Shown: positions 38,635 through 52,560 of the stretch, one piece after another | Layout of the letters: every line of letters starts with the position of its first letter | How positions within the stretch are numbered: the first letter of the stretch is position 1 | Assembly: GCF_947172395.1 (NCBI RefSeq) | Contig: NC_069094.1 | Location: forward strand, 11,460,292-11,524,291 | Origin: Bicyclus anynana | Lineage: Eukaryota; Arthropoda; Insecta; Lepidoptera; Nymphalidae | Direction of reading: 5' to 3' | Length of the DNA stretch: 64,000 bases | Notes under the pieces: generated by a model | Database searches by the model: none | Told to the model about the DNA's origin: nothing | Seen by the model: the letters and a program-made list of their open reading frames with translations, nothing else | Position numbers and translations under genes: made by a program

Positions 38635-38715
38635 ATGGAACTGGAGAAAGCCCCCACTCTCCATGAAGAGGACTCCAAAGTCACCCTCACAATCAGACTG
38701 ATTATGCAGGGGAAG
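38635..38715 (+). CDS. mub: mub coding exon 1 (start codon, beginning of KH1)
   Basis: It encodes 27 residues starting MELEKAPTLHEEDSK and leading into the first KH1 strand, VTLTIRLIMQGK. The donor AAG|GTAAGA at 38716 leaves phase 0. This ATG is chosen because the family has a short acidic N-terminus before KH1 and no in-frame ATG upstream is supported. A 5' UTR exon probably ends at the donor GAG|GTAAGA, 19,039 bases downstream of the equivalent site at 19074. This copy is contiguous with exon 2, so it is the one to use in the gene model. Intron 1 is about 6.3 kb. Confidence 0.93.
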
Positions 38716-41700
38716 GTAAGATTCTACACTTGATCTGTGCAACACTGTCTTGTTATGTGTTTTAAGATGTTCTCATTGTGAAAGTGTCCACTTTACCTTC
38801 TTCTGAACTCAACCTCGTGATGCATGTGTAGCTTGTAGACCTGCCATTTGCAATACTACCTTACAAACAAACCATTTGTGTTTGTCAGGAAAATTTTAAA
38901 TTATTCAAACAAAATCAGTGATTAAATTCTAATTTTAATTTTATTCATTACATTTCCTCAATGTAATGTAAAGGTTATTTATTTTGATTATTATTTGGCA
39001 TGCAAAACTAGATAAAGTAGAAGTAATGCAATTACTAAATATATACTTATATATAATGTTGTAGAATATTTGTTGCTTATAATGAAAAATTAATGAACAT
39101 TTAATGTTTCTATATAAATTAAAATATAATTTATTTATAACGAGTTGTGAGTTTCCAAAGTATGTTAATCTAATATGACATTGATATTTAAATCTTGTTA
39201 GGAAGCTAACACTTGTATGGATGCCTAGCGCAATATCCTGTTTGTGTATTGCCCTGTCCACTTAACTAGTACTTTGCCTTCAATAAAATATACTCCATTA
39301 GTTTTATATATGTATAATATAAAAATATATGTGTGAAATGTGTTGCTAAGTCCAAATCTCAAGAAGCGCTAACCCAATTCGGCTAATTATTTTTTTTAAA
39401 TATTCTTTGATGTATGTTGTTTTTACAGAGGGTTTTTTTTGTGTTGTAATTTTAGTATAAGGGTAGGTTAGGTAACCCTACCCATAGGTGCAAGTAGGGT
39501 AGGGTAGGTGTAGAGTGGGAGTACAAATAGATAGGGGTAGGGAATGAGTAAAGCAAAGCTTGACCAGGACTGCTAGTTACTTATAAATGTTTATATTACA
39601 TGCAATATAATACTGTCTCATTAAAATTATAGTCATCACATTAAAATTTAGCAGAAACTATTCAGATTCAGAAAATCTCTTAGTAAGGTAATTTATAAAT
39701 GTATGATGAAATATAAAAGATGCTACATAATGAAAACTAAATAATTTATGTTGAGTTGGACATACAAGTAAATTATTCATTCTCTTGATTAAATAAGTTA
39801 AAGTTCTACATAAATTACAAATTTAGTTTACACAACTGTACTCTTACGTAATTCACTATTGCCCAATATAATTATTGTGCCAGGAAATTACCAGCTTTGT
39901 TTTAAATTAATTTTGTAAGAGTTGCTATTTTTAAAAAAGTACTTTATATTCTACTAGTCAACGTCCTGTGGTTTCATTTCATTTCATTAGTTCTCATTCC
40001 CATGAGAATATGGGGATAAAATATAGTCTCTGACACTCACAAACAATGTAGCTTTCTAGTGGTAAAAGAATTTGTAATATTGGTTTATTAGATCCAGAGA
40101 TTACCCACTACTAGACCACAAACTTTAACTCTTTATAATATTAGTATAGATAGAAATTATCCACATTATTGTGGGGAATTTCACAAAAGAGTATTTAGGG
40201 TGGACAGTGCACTTTTACATCCATGAATTGCAGATCACTCACTAATTTTATACCAGTTTATGACATAATATAATTGTAATTAAATGCCAAATCACTAAAT
40301 ACATATTACCATAACTTATCTTATCTTGGGACTTAAAATGTTCATGGAGGTAAAGGAAAAAATTATAAAACTTTAAATAATCGCCGGGAAAACCTTAAAA
40401 CGACCCTTTTTTTTCCTATACTAACATTTAATAGTCAATTACTTAAAGGTAGGGTAGAGGTAAGCTAGGGGTAGGGGTAGGGATAGGGAAGAATTGGACA
40501 TTTGAGTAAGTCAAAGCGAAGCTTGACCGGGGCCGCTAGTCATATCTAATATAAGGATACATAATACAGAAACTTATTAGGTATCACACTCTTGACAAAG
40601 TGGTTGTGGTCATAATATCAGGTGATGTTGCAAGCTTCACCACCCATTGCCATTCCTTTTGTACAGCTGTTCAAAGAAACTTGATTTATAGCAGTTTTTA
40701 CTTGGTTAGTTGAGCACATAGTGTCTGACATTCCTTGTACTAGAAGGTGTAGAACACCATGTTCTACATAATATGTGTCTCTGATTTTGTGATATTTTTC
40801 TTTCTCTGTATCCTTTTTAGTCTAAGAAACTTATAGCTAGCTGATGCCCCGCGGTTTCACCCGTGTAGTTCTGGTCCTGTGAGAATATAGGGATAAAATA
40901 TAGCCTTTACTCACAAATAATGCGGCTTTCTAGTGGTAACAGAATTTTAAAAAATTGGTTTAGTAGATTTAGAGCTTACCCCCTACAATACCACAAAGTT
41001 TTTAAAGTTTTCTTAATAATATTAGTATAGATATCTAATTCCAAGTTAATACAAGTAGCAATAATCACAAACAGAATAAATGATTCTATAATCCCTTAAG
41101 CCCCAATGGATGTACAGAGACAACTGTGTAAATATCTTCGCTCAAATAAAGATAGCATGACCTACACTCACTATAAATCATAGTAATGACCATACTAACA
41201 GCAAACCTTAGCTTGAGTACGTGGTTTTATTGATAGTGACTGCTAATTGCTGTTGTAGTAAAATATTGACTGGATTATTGCTCTCTGAGCCATTTGTTCT
41301 CTTGTAACTGTTTTATTTTGACAAAGGGGAAAATGGTTGGATTACATTAGAGATACCTACAACTGAAGTGTGGTGTAGAAGACAGTAAAGCTTTTTGCAT
41401 ACTGTTTGCCACACAGTATAGGAATGAGACCTAGAATAAGTGATTGTTATTATCACAACTACAAATTATAACAATGTAATAATTTACATTACATATTCCT
41501 TTGATTTAAATAATAATAATTATACATGAAAATAATAAATTCAAATCTTACTTTGTAACTGAAAGTGGTACATTCTGTTTTGAAATTTCAAGGTGGTTAA
41601 TGTAAACAAAACTAAATAACGTGTAACGTGTTTGTTTAATACAAACACTAAGTGAATAAAAATGATTTCTCAACCTTAATACATTCATTCATCATACAGA

Positions 41701-44700
41701 TATTCAGTCAACACTTTCTTATTTTTGTTTATATATAATTTTTTCATGCTTAATCTATAAAATAGTTAAAATGTAAAAGAAATTCGTGTTATAGCTTGGC
41801 AACTTCGTTCGTAGCACTGCCGTAGGTCCGCGCGGGCCGCGGGGTGTGTAGCGATGAATGAAAACCCACGACTGATGCACCTCACTTTCTCACACGCACG
41901 ATTTCGCACCCGCGCAGTCTTTCCCCCCGTTGCCCGCATATCACGGGAGTGTCATCAACAAACTTGCCAGACTATAGTGACACTATTTAAACCTGAAGAA
42001 CTGCTACACTGATTTGACTGGAAAATTGGTGAAAAAGTAGCTTAGACGGACATTGGCTACTTAGGGTAGGGATAGGGTGGAGTAGGGTAGGTGTATTGTA
42101 GGGTAGTAGAATTATAAAAGATGCAATAATTTTTAACTTATATCTTCTATATGAACCTTTCCTTGTCCTATTTTAATTATTATGTCCAAATGATGCTGGT
42201 GTTCAGAATTAGTGTCTGTTTTGTGTGATCATAGTACCACTATATAGCTGATTAAATAGCCAGAACTTTGAATACATTGTCATTTAGCAGGTAGTTAGTG
42301 ATAAAAATAACATTAATTCTTCAATTTACTTTTATAGCATCCAAATATTTTACTCAATAGTTTCTAAATTAACTCACCTAGATGTCTGTCACAGCTGCAA
42401 ATTGTATTGATGTGGAACTACCTATGTGATGTGTCTAGTTCCCAGTTTTAATTGGCTGTAATCCAATATAAAGTATCTCTGGCAAGTTGCCAGCTATTGG
42501 CATTCTCCATGTTCGTCAAACATCAATTTATTTCTTTTTCTAATTGAAATAATGCTGCTGATATTTCAGTTTGTTCTAAGTCTTTTGTTTTTTGTTGATA
42601 AACTGTTTATGACATTCCCTTTGTTGTAGGACTTTTAACTTGATACAACACTAAATAAACTTAAAACAGCATAAAGTATTTTCTTTATTTAACTGACTTA
42701 AAAAAATGATATTCACAATTCATTGAAATATTTTATTTTTTAACTTTCATAGTTAGATACACAGGATACTTAATTACTAAATAGCTTATTAAATGAATAA
42801 GCTAGTCCAAAAAACTTAAATTTTTTTAATCTATATTTATTTTTTATATATTTGATTGACATATTTTCGACAATATTGATCAATAAAATATTTATTGTAT
42901 GTACTATACATATTTTATTGATTACTAGCGGACGCCCGCGACTTCGTCCGCGTAAATTTCGATGTCAACTTTACTACTACCACTACCCTACCCTACCCCT
43001 ACATCTACCCTACCCCTACCCCCACCCTATCCCTACCCTACCCCAAACCTACCCCTACCTTACCTACACCCTACCCCCATCCTACCCCTACCCCCATCCT
43101 ACACCTACCCCCATCCTACCCCCATCCTACCCCTACCCTCCCCGTACCCTATCCCTTTCCTACCCCTATCCCACCCGTACCCCTATCTCACGCCTATTCT
43201 ACCCCTACCCTACCACTTCCCTATCCTACCCGTACCTCTACCCTACCACTACCCTACCTCTACCCCTACCCTACCACTACCCTAAACCCGGCCCTAAACC
43301 TACCCTACCCCTACACTACCCCTACGCTTCCCTACCCGTACCCTACCCTACCCTGTAACTTCTCTATCTTACTCCTACCCTTAGCAAAATCGGTCCAGTC
43401 CTTCGAGAGTGGTGGTATGACCAAGAGAAATAGAGACTTCTATGCTAATAATATAAAGAGGTAAAGTTCGTGTGGTTGTAGGAAGTAATCTCTGGATCTA
43501 CTGGACCGATTTGGAAAATTGTTTTACCAATAGAAAACGTGTCATAGGCTATGTTTGATCCCCATATTCACACGGGAACGGGAACTACGTAAATGAAAGC
43601 GCCCGACGTCATATAGCGGAATTTCTGCGTCTTATAGAAATTTTGTATTATCTCCGAAACTATTTAAGTAATTAAATTACTGTAAAGGGCAAATCTTATC
43701 TCCATAATATCCTTGTGATTATTAAATAATTTATTTTAATAAGGATTAAAGTTTAGTTGTATAAATAATGACGTAAACCTAAGTATATAAAATTAATAAT
43801 TTTTAAAACACAAAAGGTACTATATCTGCTAAAATATAGAAGATAGATATATGGTGTCGCGGACTTTTTTGTAGAACTTTTAAAGATACATAATGTCTCC
43901 ATACATTAATTTCAATTTTACACAATAATTAAGGCAGCGCATGCGAATAAGTCTGTTTAAGAGGATTTTCAGTCCGACCTGTATGACAAAAACTGTGATA
44001 ACTCGGCTAATATATATGATACCAATATAAAATATAGCCTATAGCACTCCCCGATAATGTAGCATTCTACTGGTGAAAGAATTTTTAAAATCGGACCAGT
44101 AGTTCCGAAGATTACCCCATTTAAAAAATGTGACAAACTTACAAACTTACAAACTTTACCTCTTTATAATATTAGTATAGATAGCCTATAGCACTCCCCG
44201 ATAATGTAGCATTCTACTGGTGAAAGAATTTTTAAAATCGGACCAGTAGTTCCGAAGATTACCCCATTTAAAAAATGTGACAAACTTACAAACTTACAAA
44301 CTTTACCTCTTTATAATATTAGTATAGATTATTGTCGAAAATTAATAAAAGGTGTAAAATACTTATTCATCATAGCATACTTATTTACTTTGTTACTTAT
44401 AAATGTTACTTTAAACAAGAAAATACTTCACAATAAATGGATATAAAATTAAATTTTATTTTGAATCAAATCAAAACTTTAACATAAATAACATTTACAA
44501 GTAATGACTAGTTTATCTGCATGATAATTATATTATGTACAGAAACTTAGATATGCTTGTCCTTATTTATATTATACATGTCATGTAGTGTGTACAAAGT
44601 TCTTTGAACTTACATAGAGTTGCACAGTTTCTATTTGTGTTGTTAAGATGTATCACTTGATGGAACAGAGTGACGTATGGACGTGCGAGCATTGTTCACA

Positions 44701-47700
44701 TACTGAAGAAGTCAACCACAGTTGCTGCCAGGAAACGGGCCGGGCACTATGTCGCCGTCACACTAAAACTGTCATTGTGCATCCATACTATTATTGTATG
44801 TAGTAAAGAAATGCAATGCTCCGTCTATTAATGGACACCAGACAGGAAATCTTTTGTACGATATAAATCTTCGTGTGGCTGCATTAATTATGCGTGCATT
44901 CGTTGCACAATACTTGCCAATGCTTGCCACTCTGTTACACGAAAGTTATTTTAGTATGATATGAAAATATTTTCTCTTCTTATGAGTGAGTTGTTTGTTT
45001 TTTGTCTTTTTACAGGAAGTTGGCAGTATTATTGGCAAAAAGGGAGAAATTGTTAAAAGATTTAGAGAAGAGGTGAGTTAACAATGTATTATTAGACTAG
45101 CAGACATCCGTGACTTTGCCCGCGTGGAATATACAAAGGGGAATGACCCACCGTGCATTATATTATTGTTATATCTCACAGGGTAGCATTTTTAATTAAA
45201 TCTTTTCAAACAATTATCGTCACTGGTTACACAAAACTTTGATAAATTGCATTCTCTGTCTATTGTTGAAAACCGCATGAAAATCGGTTCAGTTTTCGAG
45301 TTTATCGCGTACAGACGCGGGGGAGGACTTTATAATACGATGTACATATTATTATAACTTTTGCTGTGTATTTTATATTAGCTTAATTATTCATTTTCTT
45401 TGTAATCTTTCAAATATAACAATAATAACACTTAACCCATCAATTGCACAGGTCGACAAACACAAAGACTAAATTTGGCGTCAATGCATTCGAGCTTTGC
45501 AAGGCCAAATCAATTCTTGACAATATTGGAACGATATTAGCTTTGTCATTTCATTTGAAATTCGTATTATATTACAACACAACAAAACTAGTTACTTCTT
45601 TCAAGATAAAAAGTCCTTGTTCGTTTTTGTATTCCATTCATCATCATTATCAGCTTATTTTTAAAGCCTCCTTCTTGGTAGGAACAGCATGGTGAGCTTG
45701 TATATTAAGCTTAGTCAGATGCTTTGGGTTGGTGACCTTAGAGTCATAATTTTTGAACATGTAATGATGACTATCATAGTATATTATGTTGACTGGGGCC
45801 GATGACTCAACATTCTTACTGGAGGCAGAGGTCATATCCACTGGGCTATCACGGCTCTCAATCAGAAAAATTTTATCGAATCACTCGAGTAGTTAGGCAC
45901 AATAAACTAACAAAGAGACTAACTTATTACTCATATAATATTTGTTATGGTATTATATTGATGTGAGGATATGGTTTTAGTTTACTTAAAAATTGTTTTG
46001 TTGCAGTCTGGAGCAAAAATCAACATATCAGATGGATCGTGTCCAGAGCGCATCGTCACTGTCACAGGCAACACAACTGCCATATTCAAAGCTTTCACTC
46101 TCATCTGCAAGAAATTCGAAGAGGTAAAAAATATTTATTTGTTATTCTATATATTAAATATTGGTATTCAATATGCCATATAAATCTATTGTTTCCTCAG
46201 GCAATTGATAGATTCTACGATTGAACCACAAGTGTAAAAAGGGTTAACGCGACTTTAATTTGTATATACAGGGTGCTGGGGAGTATTTCCCTTATCTCTG
46301 GGGATCTAATAGTCAGAATTATTTTAATTACTTTGTATGAAAACATAAAAAGTTTTAATTTTTTAGTTAAAAAAATTTTAGTTTTGCAAATTAATCTTTT
46401 ATTAAAAAGTTAATGCACCATCAACGACCATAAGACGTCCCCACTCAATAAGTGCCAAAAAAAAAACTTTTTGGCACTCAATTCAAGCAGTCGCATATGC
46501 AAATTCAACCTTAAACTCAACCCTTAAGGTATAATTTTCTTTACCAATAATTCTAAAACTGTCAAAGCAAAATTGGCCAGTTTTTTAGTGAAATTTTCTA
46601 CATGATTGTGCATCCTTTTACATATATAGGTCAATGATTATGATCAAATGGTTAAGTTTGGCTTCTATAAATGGTCTCATGAACACCTTGATGTCATGGG
46701 AAAGACTCCCGAGCACCCTGTATATAGATAAATGTAATATTGTATGTGTGTGTTCCAGTGGTGCTCGCAGTTCAACGAGAGCGGCGGCGGTGGGTCCCGC
46801 GCGCCCATCACTCTGCGACTCATCGTGCCGGCGTCGCAATGCGGCTCGCTCATTGGCAAGGGCGGCTCCAAGATTAAGGAGATCAGGGATGTCACTGGAG
46901 CCAATATACAGGTCAGTGTGTGTGAAGTTAACCTTAGGTCCTCCGGACAGACTAATCCTCTCAGGTGCACTGATGACTACAAATAGCTTGCTTGCCTCGA
47001 AATTTAGGTCCTGTAGCCATCAATTCTCTTTCTACAAATGCTAACTCTTCAAAAAATAAATGTATGGGAATGAAAAATCCGATCGATAACATGATCACGT
47101 GACCTGCTGTTGATAACAAATGTCTTCCCCCATACATTTTTTAATTTATGAAGCGCTTGCGATTGTAGAAAGAAAATCAATGTGACGCCTAAAGGCCCAG
47201 GTGGTTTAAGACCAAAGTGTTTAGTTGTTCGTACTTGAAGCCTATGTCTAGCACTGGACATCTCAGTGGTGGTCTGGATCCTTCTTCAAAATAAGCTCAT
47301 ATGAAGAAACAAATGCCAGCATTTCTATCCATCTATCTTCTATCTAGACATAAGTTTTCAACTTGCCACAAAACTAATATGAACTGGTTTGAAGAGTCAA
47401 GTTTTAGACTACATGGGGTCGACAGATAGATTGACAGTTACATAATTTGGTTTCACTAGCGCAGTCAAGGTAGCAAGATATTACATAAATGTATTAACTT
47501 TTACAGGTAGCAAGTGAAATGTTGCCGAATTCAACTGAGCGAGCGGTGACAATCAGTGGGACCTGTGACGCCATCACACAGTGCATTTACCACATCTGCT
47601 GCGTCATGCTGGAAGTATGTAGCATACAAACTATTTAACACTTTATTTTTGTATTTATACAGGATGCTCGGGAGTATTTCCCATAACTTCAAGTCCACAT

Positions 47701-50700
47701 ATAGGAGCCGAACTGCATAAGTAATATTTTTTTAACTAAAAAATAATAACTATGTTTTCATACGAAATAAGTCAAACAATTCCGATTATCCATGTCAACA
47801 TCCAACACACACCTATATCTATCCTTGCATTTTAAAATACGTAAAACTTGGCTACGTCATAATTATAAGGATGCGTTTTATATTTTTTTATTTACCCTGA
47901 AAATATTAATTTTAAAACAGTTCCTTTACATTTTAAATTAATTTTCGGTAAAAAACGTAACCCCAGATGGGAAATACTTCTGAGCAGACTGTATATCCAA
48001 TATTCATTAAAATCCCAAATTCAGAGAAAATTCAACCTTAAGGATTGAGTTTAAAGTTGAATTTGCAAATGCGACTACTTTAATTGAGTGCCAAGAAGTT
48101 GAGTATAGAACTCTTTGCGTGGGGACGTTCTTTGGTCGCTGATTGTGCATCCACTTTTTAATAGGATATCGATGGTGTCATGAGTTTAATTTACGTTTAT
48201 TTTCTCAGAGTCCACCAAAAGGCGCCACTATTCCATACAGACCGAAGCCAAATGTGGCGGGACCGGTCATACTGGCCGGCGGACAAGCTTACACCATCCA
48301 AGGCAACTATGCAGTGCCGGCACAAGATGTGAGTATTTTAATAAAATAACATTAAAAATCTCAAGTTTTTTTTTATATCAAGACTAGCTGACGCTGCGCG
48401 GTTCCACTTGCGTGGTTCCCGTTTCAGTAGGAATACGGGGATAATATTTAGCCTATAGCTTTCCTCGATAAATGGGCTGTCTAAAACTGAAAGAATTTTT
48501 CAAATCCAGTGGTTCTTGAGATTAGCGCGTTCAAGCAAACAAACAAAGAAACTCTATAATACTCGTATTTAGTAAAGATTACAAATGAAACTTGAGAAAG
48601 AGATGATACATCGTCTCTGTCACTTTATTTGACGATTTGTAAGGGCAAGCGATGACAGCAATCAACCCAGCAGTTAAAATTAAAATGTTTCTTTTTTAAT
48701 TTTACAAAAAGATGCGAGTCTGTGATTCTTATTTGTTGTTTTGTGACAAAGTCAAACCCGGGCTATTAAAATATCCAGCACTTTATCGAAGTTTATAAAA
48801 AAAACAGAGATGTTAAAATGACATGTAAACGCGCTAGGGAGAGACCAATAGGGTTGTCGAATAATGACGTGACGTAATATCGCGTCATCTTTCAATAAAG
48901 TCATTGCTCAACTGTAACAGTTATTTTACACAGTTGGTACGCACCACCCGTAGCGTGTGAGTGGGTGCCTAATAATAAAGTAGGCACGGGTATTGACGAG
49001 TGGTAGTGAACTGTGGGCCGGTTGTACGGAAGATGTGATATTTAATCTCATTTTCTATCAATAATAATATAATCGTTATCAAACTTAATTCCACTCGGTT
49101 AGTGCAAATCTGTAGTGTGCTTAGGGCGGGGGGGAGTTTTGAGTATAGGTAGTGAAGAAGATCTTGTGTGGCGGTGTTAGATATGACATGATATATTGTC
49201 TCGTCATATTGTTAAATTGTGTGGGGGGGGGGGGGGGGAGTTCCCACCTAAGCTGCTATTTGATTTGATTAGTGAAATGTCAGTATTAGATATAGATATA
49301 TAAGGATATTTTGTCTCGTCAACTGATTATTAGGAGGGGGGGACTAAACTGGACTAAACTGGGTATGAGTAACGTATGATACTAAGTGAATTGTCGGGTA
49401 GTGTTACATGTGACATATTCATCTCGGCATCTGATTGCGTGTGGGGGCGTAACCTAAGCTGGTATTTGGGTACGGGTAGTGACGTATGATAGTGAACTGT
49501 GGGGCGGTGTGGCAGGCGGTGTGCGCGCCCGTGTTCCCCGTGCTGGAGATGAAGCCGCCCCTGGTGGGTGCGCTGCCGCCCGCGCACCTGCTGCCGCCGC
49601 TACACGAACACCACCTCGTGAGTGTGCTCAACCCACCCGACCTCATAGAGCCCGACCCCCCCGTCTATGTGAACACCCCGACGCCTAAACTGTCAACAAT
49701 TATTCTATCATCGTTCTAGGTGATCATATCAAGATCATATAAATTATTAGATACATTTACACTGAAGCCAAAATCAATGAGAAATGTTTATCAACATACA
49801 AATTAAAAATGAAGGTCTTTCATACCTAATTTATTTATAACTAGCGGACGCCCGCGTCTTCGTCCGCGTGGAATTTGATGTAAACTTTCAACCCCTATAT
49901 GTAAACGTTCAGCCCCTTCTATTTATATTTTAGCATGTGTTCTGTACCTATTATAAATGGTCCACTTATCAATTTACAAAAATATAACCATCTAAATTAA
50001 CAGACAGACAAACAGACAAAACAAAAATTTTTTTGGCTTCAGTATAGCTTGTTTTATAAAAATTTTCTATAACTAAATTATAGTTCTAATTTCAATTTAC
50101 GAACAGGTTAATTCAAATTATTATTAGATGTAATATTACTAATGAATTTATAGCTTATTCTTTGATGTTTGTTGCTTTTTTCCATATACTGTGATTACAC
50201 AATTATAGAAGTGGCTGATGAGAAGTCCTAATGGATGTTTTACCATCAGAAATTGATATAAGTACGAGTATCCTACAAAATAATACTAGATTTTCAAAGT
50301 CTGCCACATTATTGAAGTAAGAATACTGATTTACATTATATATTATACCTTGTTTCGACATATTAAAGATATATCGAAACAAGGTTCACGGCAGAAAAAT
50401 CAGCTATTTGTCTTTCACCTAGAACGATGAGACACTCATTGACATTTTAGGGATTGTCTATGAACGCAAGATAGCACTTAAACTGTGTACCTATGTAGCA
50501 AAACCTTTATAATTATTCTAAGTTAAATTTCTTCTACTGAAGTAATTTTCCAATATCATCCAGACTACAGTTACTCAACATTTTATTTATATAAAAAGAA
50601 AATCAAACTCTACTACATTAATATTGAAAAAAAATAAGGATCTGTTTATGAAAAAAATCATTGTAATATCTAGTATTAACTCTATGAGGTTGTGTGGAAT

Positions 50701-52560
50701 AGAGAGCGATATTTGATTGGTGCTGCCCCAATCCCTATAAAAGTGGTTTGAATGTGTGGTTCGAATTCCTTGTAGTAGTAACATTTCAATACAATCTCAT
50801 GTAGAACCCCCCCAAAGGTGTGGAATGTTTTTATGCATTTATTTGCGCTGGTATCCCTGGCTTTGAGAAACTATGTACAGATACGCCTAGCTCCCAAATG
50901 CACGTGACCCCCATATATTATCTCCCTGTAAGTAGTGCGTATATCCACACCCATAACTGTAGATAGACGTCCATAACTTTCAGCACAGATATACGTTGTT
51001 TCATTGTCGAAAAATGTATTAGTAGTTACGATTTTTAATATTTATTACTTATCAAGCTTTATCTGTTTGTTTTCTGGCATCGCCGAGACAAGCTTCACAT
51101 TTAAACATTCACTAGCATATCAAAGTGGCGCAATCGTTTATTTGAACATTCCTTACATTTGCACCTCTCCTTTTTATATAGCCTCTACCACGCCTTGTCC
51201 GTTCTTTTGTGATACGAGATAAATTTTCGATTAACCGTGAAGTGCATGATAAACATGACACTATTTTTTTTATTTGGTTGTATAATTCGTTTAAATTTTT
51301 GTCTCCTCCTCAACTCGTAAATGCATTTGTACACGGGCAGCACCACTCACTCACAATGTGGTGGAATTCATGGAACATGGAGAAAATTCGCAGGGCCATT
51401 GTTCTTCAGTCTTCGAGAAGTTTAATTCAGAAATATGTGTGGGACAAATAAAACGATACCCTGGATTAAACTTGTTGAAGAAATGCGAATTTTCTCTGAA
51501 GCGGTATTTGATCATTTAACTTTTTTCTACCCAGGCGACCCTATCCGGAGATCCTATCCTCACCATGTCAACGAAGATGAAAACAAGCAGCTGGAGCTTG
51601 AATGTCAATGTTTATTTTGTGTTAGATGTCAGTTGGGAAGGAAAAATTATGACATTTCCAAAACATTTCAGATGGGAGGGTTGGCTAAATCACCTTTAGC
51701 AGGATTGGCCGCGCTTGGCCTAGGTGGCTTGGGACCTGCGAGTACCGGTGGACTTAACCCAGCAGGTAAATACGCTGCTCCTTCCAAGTTATATAAGTTT
51801 TAGTTGAATTTCTTAACTTTTTATTATTTTATGACCGAGTTTGGTCTCAGTAATAAAATGTTCACCAGAGTTTCTCAACAGATGGGCCTAAAATGAACAT
51901 GGTCAAAACGAAAATAATGTGTAACGCTCATGTTTGGCTCCACCCAGTTATAGTTGAGAACGTTGCACATCGAAATTGTAGACGAATACATATACCTAGG
52001 ACATATGGTCCAGTTAGGTAGGTCCAATTTCGAGAAAGAGGTGAACCGCTGAATCCAACTCTGCTGGGCTGCATTCGGGAAACTCCGCGATATCTTTTCG
52101 TCTGAAATTCCTCAGTGCCTGAAGACAAAAGTCTTCGAACAGTGCGTGATGCCAGTGATGACCTGTGGTTCCGAGACTTGGTCGCTAACTATAAGCCTCA
52201 TAAGAAGGCTCAGAGTCACACAGCGGGCGATGGAATGAGCTATGCTCGGAGTATCTCTGATGATGAAGTGATCGAATCAGAAATGAGGAGATCCGCAGAA
52301 GATCCAAAGTCGCCGACATAGCTCAACTAGCTGCGAAGCTGAAGTGGCAATGGGCGGGTACATAGTTCGAAGAGCCGATGAACGTTGAGGTCCCAAGGTG
52401 CTAGCATGGCGACCCCACACTACAAAGCGCAGTGTTAGTCGACCTCCCACCAGGTGTCGCAGGGATTCGCTGGATACAGGTGGTTCAGTATCGTATCAGT
52501 ATGTTTGGGAGTCCCTACAAAAAGCCCATGTCCTGCAGTGGACGTCCATCGGCTGATAAA

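Larger units (their letters stand above)
22111..41592. repeat. Long duplicated segment, copy 2 (joined to rest of mub)
   Basis: It begins immediately after the N gap with the sequence found at 2281. It continues past the point where copy 1 stops (both read through TTTCAAGG at the end) into single-copy mub intron 1. It lacks the 1154-base Helitron and the 518-base LINE insertion of copy 1, and has its own extra blocks at about 24741-25398, 27236-27470, 27601-27848 and 40130-40985. Confidence 0.95.

Noticed and set aside
2281..41592. True tandem duplication giving two mub genes or two first exons
   Set aside because: Not excluded, but less likely: the breakpoints coincide with the assembly gap and only one set of downstream exons exists.
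46744..47044. Other-frame ORFs over exon 4 (both strands)
   Set aside because: Shadows of the GC-rich KH2 exon in incorrect frames.
51004..51803. Overlapping ORFs upstream of exon 8
   Set aside because: Only 51672-51765 fits splice sites and the family; the rest is intron read-through.
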